From: Bacteroidales bacterium
GTDB taxonomy: Bacteria > Bacteroidota > Bacteroidia > Bacteroidales > UBA3824
DNA: 11,665 nucleotides
Reading direction: 5' to 3'
Assembly: GCA_016287995.1 (NCBI GenBank)
Contig: JAEEXW010000051.1
Span: 1 to 11,665, forward strand
Part shown: positions 6,091 through 11,665 of the stretch, piece after piece
Position numbering within the stretch: position 1 is the first letter of the stretch
How the letters are laid out: every line of letters starts with the position of its first letter
Notes under the pieces: generated by a model
Told to the model about the DNA's origin: nothing
The model's database searches: none
The model's input: only the letters and a program-made list of their open reading frames with translations
Made by a program: the position numbers and the translations under genes

Positions 6091-8196
6091 TTATTCGTCA
6101 ATCTTGTTGCCGCGCTGATCAATGTAGAAATATACAGTGTCGTTATCAGCAACTTTGAGGCAAACTTTTGCACGACCGTTATAGAATGTTTCGCCTTGAC
6201 CGTCCATTGTGCGGTAGTTGAAGTCGAAGAGCGGCGCAATCACCACATTGCCGAGCGTGTCAACAAAACCGAATTTGCCTTTTGTCTTGTCTTCTGTATC
6301 GTAAAGGTATTTGAAAAGTCTCAAACCTTCCGTCGGGCGGCGCATACTTAGGAAATATTCTGCGCTGTCGGTAGAAATATGTTGCTGAACCTGATTGACA
6401 TAATCAGCCATCGCCTTGCACGCCTTCAAATAACCGGCCTGAGCAGTCGTATCGGTATTGTCAATTCTGATAGCCCTCTGATATGCTATAATAGCCGAAT
6501 CAATATAATGCGGGTTTTCGGGCGAAATTCTTTCCATATAATAATCGCCTTTCTTAATCTGAATAGTAAGCGGTGTAGCCGAAACTTCTGCCTTAACACC
6601 ACCCTCAGAGGATACCGAATCAGCAATGCTGCGTCCAAACCAGAACAAAGCAAACGCTGCTCCGATAAGTAGAAGAATCAAAAGTACGCCCCAAAATGCA
6701 CGGCGGCGCAGTTTTTCCGCTTTTTCCAACTCTTTGATTTCCGGGTCGATTTTTCTGGCTTGGAAATAATAATAAGGTGCGGTAAAAACATTAAGCCATG
6801 ACAGCCATTTAGATTTGAACTTGTTAGTACCTTTGTCCAAATATACCGCCAAATCGTAACGTTTTTGTATTTTTTTGTCGGACGGATCTTGGTCTAATGC
6901 AAGAGAAAACTGCTCTGCTGATTTGCTGAACTCGCCGACTTGCAGTAACGCTTCGCCGTATGCCTCGTAATATTTTATAAGTGCCTCGTTGTCGCGCATA
7001 AGTGAGGTGCAAGTAGAAGCAACCGACATATCCGACTCGTATTCTTCAAGTGTTTCCTTGTAAGAATCCACGATTTCGCACGCCTTATTATAAGACTCTG
7101 CTGAATTGATAAAATCACGTTTTGCAAATAACAAATCGCCTTTTATCATATAATATTTATAATTCAGTTGAAATGTACTTTCGTTAACACCGCGTTTGTA
7201 ATCCTCTTTGAGAATGTTGTCTACGAGGTTCTTTTTGTCGGTGTATTCATAAATGTAAAGTCCGCGCGAAAACTGCTCGTTGTTGACATAAATTTGTGCC
7301 TTTTTGATAAGGTCTTTTCCTGTAAACTGCGACAAATCACCGAAAACAAAATCGTTAAGATAGTTTTTAACGCTGCTTTCGTCTCTGCGCTCATCAAAAA
7401 CTTTGCGCTGATTCTCTGGTAGTTCGAGTTTTTCTGTTTCCAACGCCTCAAATTTTGTCTTAAAATCAAATGTTGAAATCAACTCTTCTAAAACAGGTTC
7501 CGGTACGGGTTTTGGTTCGGGTTCAGGCTGAGCCTCGGGTTGAGACTCAGGAGCAGCAGCTGCTGCAACTTTTACTTCTGGTGCTTTTACCGCTGCGATT
7601 TTTACTTCGAGTTTTACTTCCGGTTCCGGTTCTGGTTCGGCTGTTTTTTCTTCTGCCTCCGGGTCGTAATCGAAATCAAAATCCATTACGTCATCATTAG
7701 AAGGTTCTTGCTGTTCTTGCTGTGCTTTTTCAAGAGTTTCAAGTCCTTGAAAATCAATACCGAACTTACTTGCAAGCGAAGCAATTTCATTACCGAGTTT
7801 TACCTCCGGGGTAACGCCGTTTTCCTGTTTGATTCTCAGCGACCAATTTTCCCACCAAGAGGCTTCTTCGGTAGAAAATTGTAGCGGCATAAGTAGTACC
7901 CACTGTGTAATCTGATTTGCCTTCATATACGGCAAATTTTCGTTAAGGGACTTTCTTATTTGGCCTTTTCGCGAGTTGGAAACGCCGTCAAGAAAGTATT
8001 TCGGCAAATAAACTATACATTTTTTTCCTATACTGCCGTCTTTTTTGTTTTCATTTTCAGAAATCTCATCAGAATATTTTATGGTGTAATCGGGATACAG
8101 TTTCCGCATCAACACATCACATAACTTTATAAACCCCTGACGGGCTTCCAATTCATTCTTGTACGCATTTTTGAAATTTTCCCAACTGAATTCCAT
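6091..8196 (-). CDS. Mosaic membrane protein: nuclease-like domain, TPRs, WG repeats
   Basis: This 701-residue protein has several visible parts. Residues 1-150 form a globular domain. Segments such as GFIKLCDVLMRKLYP (21-35), YLPKYFLDGVSNSRKGQI (63-80) and LLMPLQFSTEEASWWENW (101-118) recall the restriction-endonuclease-like modules fused to some NTPases, though I see no convincing PD-(D/E)xK active site. Residues 160-240 are an acidic, Pro/Glu/Ala-rich linker. Residues 295-450 contain TPR-like helical repeats (for example ALIKYYEAYGEALLQVGEF at 405-423). Residues 501-520 are a single membrane helix after the basic LRRRA, so the N-terminal 500 residues should be cytoplasmic. Residues 545-600 hold another TPR, and 639-701 contain two WG-type repeats (KFGFVDTLGNVVIAP; then FYNGRAKV and FYIDQRGNKI), predicted outside the membrane. 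It is a plausible scaffold or sensor; no enzymatic role is claimed. It is first in an operon with ubiX. Confidence 0.72.
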   Translation of the reverse strand: MEFSWENFKNAYKNELEARQGFIKLCDVLMRKLYPDYTIKYSDEISENENKKDGSIGKKCIVYLPKYFLDGVSNSRKGQIRKSLNENLPYMKANQITQWVLLMPLQFSTEEASWWENWSLRIKQENGVTPEVKLGNEIASLASKFGIDFQGLETLEKAQQEQQEPSNDDVMDFDFDYDPEAEEKTAEPEPEPEVKLEVKIAAVKAPEVKVAAAAAPESQPEAQPEPEPKPVPEPVLEELISTFDFKTKFEALETEKLELPENQRKVFDERRDESSVKNYLNDFVFGDLSQFTGKDLIKKAQIYVNNEQFSRGLYIYEYTDKKNLVDNILKEDYKRGVNESTFQLNYKYYMIKGDLLFAKRDFINSAESYNKACEIVDSYKETLEEYESDMSVASTCTSLMRDNEALIKYYEAYGEALLQVGEFSKSAEQFSLALDQDPSDKKIQKRYDLAVYLDKGTNKFKSKWLSWLNVFTAPYYYFQARKIDPEIKELEKAEKLRRRAFWGVLLILLLIGAAFALFWFGRSIADSVSSEGGVKAEVSATPLTIQIKKGDYYMERISPENPHYIDSAIIAYQRAIRIDNTDTTAQAGYLKACKAMADYVNQVQQHISTDSAEYFLSMRRPTEGLRLFKYLYDTEDKTKGKFGFVDTLGNVVIAPLFDFNYRTMDGQGETFYNGRAKVCLKVADNDTVYFYIDQRGNKIDE

Positions 8197-8222
8197 AGTT
8201 TTTCGATTCGTATTAAAAATAA

Positions 8223-8275
8223 GAAAAAACTTCTATACATTTCATTTTTCAAAGCAAATGTATAAAAGTTTTTTC
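8223..8275. repeat. Long near-perfect inverted repeat in a divergent promoter region
   Basis: The left arm GAAAAAACTTCTATACATTT (8223-8242) and right arm (8256-8275) are reverse complements at 19 of 20 positions, with a 13-base spacer (8243-8255). The single mismatch (C8233/A8265) becomes a G-U pair in minus-strand RNA. The right arm covers most of the -7 element of the 701-residue gene. Both neighbours point away from it, so it is not a transcription terminator. An operator is the simplest reading. Confidence 0.7.
8255..8262 (-). promoter_or_regulatory. -7 element of the 701-residue gene / ubiX operon
   Basis: TACATTTG on the minus strand matches TAnnTTTG. It would start transcription near 8248 and give a leader of about 50 bases to the ATG at 8194-8196. 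No TTG is found at the proper -33 spacing, only a T run, so the promoter may be weak or activator dependent. Confidence 0.55.
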
Positions 8276-8343
8276 GGGTAAAAAAATTTTTTTTAGGATT
8301 TTTTTTGAATCTTTTATTAAACCGGCAAAGAGGTTTTTAATCT

Positions 8344-8351
8344 AATATTTG
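8344..8351 (+). promoter_or_regulatory. Possible -7 element of the nitroreductase gene
   Basis: AATATTTG differs by one base from TAnnTTTG and ends 16 bases before the first ATG. No clear -33 element was found. It is tentative and offered because no better candidate exists in this gap. Confidence 0.3.
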
Positions 8352-8367
8352 AATATTAAAATTATTT

Positions 8368-9006
8368 ATGATTATGTACAAAAAATTATTCTTTGGTGTA
8401 TTAACGGCACTTGTTATTTTTTCAGGCTGTAACGGAGGTAGTAACTGCGGCGAACAGAAAACAACGGCATCATCACCGTCTTTTGACGAAGTTTTGACCA
8501 CAAGACGTAGTATTCGCAGTTATGATGCTGCCAAGAAAATTTCGGAAGATGAAGTTCGTACACTTCTCAAAGCCGTTCAGGAAGCGCCGTCATGGGCAAA
8601 TCAGCAGCCCACAAAGTATTACGTGGCGATAGGTAAAGAGAAACTCGAAGCCGTTCAAAACCTTGTCGGCGGCAACAAAGACCGCATTATAAATGCACCT
8701 GTGCTTATTGTTTCTACTTTTGAAAAAGGTAAGTCAGGTTTCTTTGACGGTAAGGCCACCAACGAAATCGGTGATGGTTGGGGTGCATACGACAACGGTT
8801 TGAGCAATTGTTATCTTATTATGAAAGCGCGTGCAATGGGTTTTGACACGTTGATAATGGGTATGCGTGATTCTGACGGTCTGCGTTCGGAGTTTTCTAT
8901 ACCTGAAAACGAAACAGTTATGGCTGTAATTGCGCTCGGCTATCGTTCCGGCGAACCCAAACAACCCGGTCACAGACCTTTTGATGATGTAGTACAATTC
9001 TTCTAA
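8368..9006 (+). CDS. Nitroreductase-family lipoprotein
   Basis: The 212-residue product starts with a lipoprotein signal peptide. Basic residues (YKK) are followed by a hydrophobic stretch and the lipobox IFSGC, making Cys21 the lipidated residue. No acidic residue follows the Cys, so the Bacteroidota surface-export signal is not evident and a periplasm-facing location is favoured. From about residue 39 it is a nitroreductase/FMN-reductase-like fold: TTRRSIRSY (44-52, FMN-phosphate contact region), APSWANQQPTKYYV (73-86), INAPVLIVS (108-116), GLSNCYLIMKARAMGFDTLIMG (144-165, split here only for description) and VIALGYR (187-193). Such enzymes are flavin-dependent oxidoreductases of nitro compounds, quinones or related acceptors. 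A secreted copy is less common than a cytoplasmic one. ATG codons at 8368 and 8374 both fit. The substrate is unknown. It lies just upstream of GH67 with no terminator between, but GH67 has its own promoter. Confidence 0.87.
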   Translation: MIMYKKLFFGVLTALVIFSGCNGGSNCGEQKTTASSPSFDEVLTTRRSIRSYDAAKKISEDEVRTLLKAVQEAPSWANQQPTKYYVAIGKEKLEAVQNLVGGNKDRIINAPVLIVSTFEKGKSGFFDGKATNEIGDGWGAYDNGLSNCYLIMKARAMGFDTLIMGMRDSDGLRSEFSIPENETVMAVIALGYRSGEPKQPGHRPFDDVVQFF

Positions 9007-9015
9007 AAATAAAAA

Positions 9016-9047
9016 TTTTGTTTTTTGCGTTTTATCCGTTATTTTTG
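9016..9047 (+). promoter_or_regulatory. Promoter of the GH67 gene
   Basis: TTTTG (9016-9020), a 19-base spacer and TATTTTTG (9040-9047) match the Bacteroidota promoter consensus. The predicted start is near 9053, leaving about 20 bases of leader before the ATG at 9074. It allows GH67 to be expressed independently of the nitroreductase gene. Confidence 0.78.
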
Positions 9048-9073
9048 CACCACTAAACCATAATGCAAAAGAC

Positions 9074-11104
9074 ATGATTTTAAAAAGATTACTATTATTT
9101 CTGACTATGCTGCCGCTGTTTGCGGCGGCTCAGTCGGATAAATTATGGCTCAATTTCAAGATGATGCAAGAGCCTTACGTGTTTTATTTGACATCGAAAA
9201 ATCCCACATTTGATGTTATTAAAAAGGAAATTCTCTCTGTTGTGCCGAATTTTTACACTGCTAAAAAGATGGAGCAGGCAAGTTTCGTGGTGCTTGACAA
9301 TTCTCAAAATTCAGCAATTCAAGGCGACGGTTTTATGATTAACGCCGACGAAAAAAACGTAAAAATCGAGGCAAAAACCTCTGCCGGTGCGCTTTATGGC
9401 GTTTATGAATTTCTAAGACGTCGCAAAAACGGTGAAACGGTTATCAAGAATTTTGTTTCAAATCCGGCGTTTCAAATCCGCATTTTAAACCATTGGGACA
9501 ATCCTGACGGTAGCGTAGAACGTGGTTATGCCGGAAAATCCATTTGGTTTCAAGACGGTAAAATTAATTTCCGTTCTGACATCGAAACTTACGCCCGCGC
9601 CAATGCTTCTATTGGAATCAATGCCACTGTCATTGATAATGTTAACGCTGATCCGCAAATTCTTTCTTCTCAAATGCTTCAAGGCGTTAAAACCGTTGCA
9701 GACCGTCTCCGTCCTTATAATATAAAGGTGTATTTAGCGGTTAATTTCTCTTCGCCGGCGGCTCTCGGCGGTCTTAAAACTTCCGACCCGTTAGACAAAG
9801 ACGTAATTGACTGGTGGACGAAAAAAGTTAAAGAAATATATACTTCGATTCCGAATTTCGGCGGTTTTCTTGTAAAAGCCAATAGTGAGGGTTTGCCCGG
9901 TCCTATGGACTTTGGTCGTACACATGCTGACGGTGCTAATATGTTAGCGAAAGCCTTAAAACCTTACGGCGGTATCGTAATGTGGCGTGCTTTTGTTTAC
10001 AATCCTCAGGGCGGCGACCGCGCAAAACAGGCTTACGATGAGTTTATGCCTTTGGACGGGAAATTCGATGACAATGTTATTATTCAAATAAAAAACGGTC
10101 CTATTGATTTTCAACCCCGCGAACCGTTTGCACCGCTTTTCGGTGCTATGAAAAACACGCAAATAATGGCGGAACTTCAAATCACTCAGGAATATCTCGG
10201 TTATAGCGACCACCTTTGTTATCTTGCGACAATGTGGAAAGAGTTTCTTGATTATCCAACTTTCCATAACGGCAAAAACGTTAAAGAAACTACTCTTAAT
10301 CAAAAACTTACGGCGTTTTCTGGTGTTGCCAATACCGGAAATATGAAAAACTGGTGCGGTTATGTTATGGCGCAGTCCAACTGGTATGCTTTCGGTAGGT
10401 TGGCGTGGAATCCAGACCTTACTTCGCAGCAGATTGCTAAGGAGTGGATTAACCTTACCATCACAACAGATAAAGATGCCGTTAAAAAAATTGAAAACAT
10501 AATGTTCCGCAGTCGTGAAGCCGTTGTAGACTATATGACCCCTCTCGGACTTCATCATTTGATGGGCTGGTCAGACCATTGGGGACCTGAGCCGTGGTGC
10601 GCAATTCCGGGTGCGAGAGAAGATTGGATGCCGCGTTATTATCATAAAGCCTCTGCTGACGGTCTCGGTTTTAACCGCTCCTCAACGGGCTCTAACGCAG
10701 TAGAGCAGTATCAAGAGCCGTTGAAATCAATGTTTAATAATCCGAAACTTTGTCCGAAAGAATATGTTTTGTGGTTTCATCACTTGCCTTGGGATTATAC
10801 TTTTGACAACGGCAACACGCTTTGGGACGAACTTGTTTATCATTATGACAAAGGCGTGAAAGAAGTTGTATCGTTTCAAGATATTTGGGCAACGTTGAAA
10901 GGAAAAGTTTCAGACCCTATTTTCAACGAAGTTTCTGAAAAACTTAAAGTTCAACTTGACGAGGCTAAATGGTGGAGAGACGGTTGTCTGCTTTATTTTC
11001 AAACGTTTTCTAAAATGGACATTCCGTTTAAGACTGACTATACTTTTGAGGAGTGCAAAGCAAAACTCCGCACAAAGTCGTATGTAGAAAGACAAAAAGA
11101 TTAA
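9074..11104 (+). CDS. Secreted GH67 alpha-glucuronidase
   Basis: The 676-residue enzyme is full length for GH67. It hydrolyses alpha-1,2-linked (4-O-methyl)glucuronic acid from the non-reducing terminal xylose of short xylo-oligosaccharides. A signal peptide (about residues 1-19, LLLFLTMLPLFAAA) predicts export, and no lipobox Cys is present. An N-terminal beta domain (about 20-130, with SAGALYGVYEFLRR at 103-116) is followed by the catalytic barrel. Family blocks are ILNHWDNPDGSVERGYAG (137-154), GFLVKANSEGLPGP (264-277), HADGANML (284-291), GPIDFQPREPF (342-352), QITQEYLG (369-376) and GLHHLMGW (492-499). By comparison with characterised GH67 enzymes, Glu272 is the probable acid and Asp345 and Glu373 the probable activating pair, all present. 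An AguA/agu-type name would fit, but the symbol is left blank. It has its own promoter and a strong terminator, then GH115 follows. Confidence 0.96.
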   Translation: MILKRLLLFLTMLPLFAAAQSDKLWLNFKMMQEPYVFYLTSKNPTFDVIKKEILSVVPNFYTAKKMEQASFVVLDNSQNSAIQGDGFMINADEKNVKIEAKTSAGALYGVYEFLRRRKNGETVIKNFVSNPAFQIRILNHWDNPDGSVERGYAGKSIWFQDGKINFRSDIETYARANASIGINATVIDNVNADPQILSSQMLQGVKTVADRLRPYNIKVYLAVNFSSPAALGGLKTSDPLDKDVIDWWTKKVKEIYTSIPNFGGFLVKANSEGLPGPMDFGRTHADGANMLAKALKPYGGIVMWRAFVYNPQGGDRAKQAYDEFMPLDGKFDDNVIIQIKNGPIDFQPREPFAPLFGAMKNTQIMAELQITQEYLGYSDHLCYLATMWKEFLDYPTFHNGKNVKETTLNQKLTAFSGVANTGNMKNWCGYVMAQSNWYAFGRLAWNPDLTSQQIAKEWINLTITTDKDAVKKIENIMFRSREAVVDYMTPLGLHHLMGWSDHWGPEPWCAIPGAREDWMPRYYHKASADGLGFNRSSTGSNAVEQYQEPLKSMFNNPKLCPKEYVLWFHHLPWDYTFDNGNTLWDELVYHYDKGVKEVVSFQDIWATLKGKVSDPIFNEVSEKLKVQLDEAKWWRDGCLLYFQTFSKMDIPFKTDYTFEECKAKLRTKSYVERQKD

Positions 11105-11150
11105 TCGGATTGTCTAAGTTATAAGAGCAAAGTATATAAATAGGGTAGAG

Positions 11151-11181
11151 GTGCGCTTTTGAAAAAAAAGCGCACTTTTTT
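11151..11181 (+). terminator. Terminator of the GH67 gene
   Basis: GTGCGCTTTT (11151-11160) and AAAAGCGCAC (11166-11175) form a perfect 10-bp stem with a 5-base loop, followed by six T (11176-11181). It lies 47 bases after the GH67 stop and separates GH67 from GH115. Confidence 0.92.
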
Positions 11182-11216
11182 AGTATCTTATTTCTTAATT
11201 TTTCGTAATTTTTTTT

Positions 11217-11224
11217 TAACTTTG
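11217..11224 (+). promoter_or_regulatory. -7 element of the GH115 gene
   Basis: TAACTTTG matches TAnnTTTG. A T-rich stretch lies at the -33 position but no exact TTG is correctly spaced. The predicted start is near 11230, about 20 bases before the ATG at 11250, the same geometry as the GH67 promoter. Confidence 0.6.
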
Positions 11225-11249
11225 CAGCGAAGTTTACGAAAAATATATT

Positions 11250-11665
11250 ATGAAAAAAAAATTATTGGTAATCATCTTAGCAGTTTTAAGTTTTCAATTT
11301 GCTAAGGCTCAATATATTAACTTTGATAAAAGTCAGGGCGGAATCGACTTGGCAAAGTGCAGTTTGATATATTCTGACGAAGATTTTGAGGGCGTGAAAA
11401 TCGCTGTTAGAAACCTTCAAAACGATATTTTCGATGTCTCAGGCAGAAAACCGGAACTTAATAATCAAAACGCTGAAACACAGATTATTATCGGTACTAT
11501 TGGTAAGACAAAAATGATCAATGCAGTTTTAGAAAATACTAAAATTGACATCTCTCAAATTCAAGGCAAATGGGAAGCCGGAATGATAAAAAAAATTAAC
11601 GATAACACAATTCTTATTATTGGTGCTGACAAGCGCGGAACTATTTTCGCTGTTTACGATTTGTG
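11250..11665 (+). CDS. GH115 xylan alpha-1,2-glucuronidase, 5' part only
   Basis: This open frame runs off the window edge after 138 complete codons. It begins MKKKLLVIILAVLSFQFAKA, a clear signal peptide with likely cleavage after Ala20. It continues with the N-terminal domain typical of GH115: YSDEDFEGVKIAVRNLQNDI (about 41-60), SGRKPEL, then TQIIIGTIGKTKMINAVL and KWEAG, and GADKRGTIFAVYDL at the edge. GH115 enzymes remove (4-O-methyl)glucuronic acid from internal and terminal xylose units of polymeric glucuronoxylan. Family members are roughly 800-950 residues, so about one sixth is visible and the catalytic residues are outside the window. Assignment rests on this conserved N-terminal pattern. 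It has its own -7 element after the GH67 terminator and complements GH67 functionally. Confidence 0.88.
   Translation, partial: MKKKLLVIILAVLSFQFAKAQYINFDKSQGGIDLAKCSLIYSDEDFEGVKIAVRNLQNDIFDVSGRKPELNNQNAETQIIIGTIGKTKMINAVLENTKIDISQIQGKWEAGMIKKINDNTILIIGADKRGTIFAVYDL

Noticed and set aside
6087..6239. N-terminal extension of ubiX by 51 codons
   Set aside because: It overlaps the WG-repeat end of the upstream gene, and UbiX proteins begin at the MNIILAVTGASGS strand.
7492..7668. Tandem DNA repeat or CRISPR-like array in the linker region
   Set aside because: The repetition comes from alternating Pro/Glu/Ala codons within one reading frame; there are no regular repeat and spacer units.
7470..7884. 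Leucine/phenylalanine-rich open frames on the plus strand
   Set aside because: They are the complement of the Pro/Glu-rich linker codons of the 701-residue protein; composition explains them and no start signal or family match is seen.
8223..8275. Bidirectional terminator
   Set aside because: Both flanking genes are transcribed away from it and the stem is nearly all A/T.

Overview
The window looks like a chromosomal segment of a Bacteroidota bacterium, probably an uncultured gut- or rumen-type Bacteroidales. It is AT-rich. Most intergenic regions carry the Bacteroidota promoter signature, a TTG/TTTG -33 element, 19-21 bases, then TAnnTTTG. The genes are also Bacteroidota-typical: a DUF2723/TMEM260-like membrane protein, a secreted GH67 next to a GH115, and a tRNA without an encoded CCA end. 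The species cannot be named from the sequence alone.

Left part (1-4290), minus strand. A PIN-like gene (91-754) is split by a +1 frameshift at a GGG run. It has its own promoter upstream and a strong terminator downstream. Next comes a 1108-residue multi-pass DUF2723 protein (910-4236), a probable lipid-phosphate-sugar-dependent protein O-glycosyltransferase, with its own terminator and promoter.

Middle (4290-8200). A divergent intergenic region holds AT-rich inverted repeats and a consensus promoter that reads through a structured ~110-base leader into tRNA-Gln(UUG). A terminator follows, then an RluA/RluD-family pseudouridine synthase (4625-5530). That gene converges, with a gap of only 4 bases, on a two-gene minus-strand operon. 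The operon consists of a 701-residue mosaic protein (nuclease-like N-terminal domain, acidic Pro/Glu linker, TPRs, one membrane helix, more TPR, WG repeats) followed 4 bases later by ubiX (flavin prenyltransferase).

Right part (8200-11665), plus strand. A 171-base divergent intergenic region contains a 20-bp-arm, nearly perfect inverted repeat overlapping the mosaic gene's promoter. Then come a nitroreductase-family lipoprotein (8368-9006), a secreted GH67 alpha-glucuronidase (9074-11104) and the start of a secreted GH115 xylan alpha-1,2-glucuronidase (11250 to the window edge). GH67 and GH115 both remove (4-O-methyl)glucuronic acid from xylan. By family knowledge, GH115 works on internal residues of polymeric xylan and GH67 on the terminal xylose of short aldouronic acids, so this end is the edge of a glucuronoxylan-utilisation locus.

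No CRISPR array, insertion sequence, integrase, phage gene or attachment site was seen. The items most worth a second look are the 8223-8275 inverted repeat, the mosaic 701-residue protein, the structured tRNA-Gln leader and the single-base break in the PIN-like gene.
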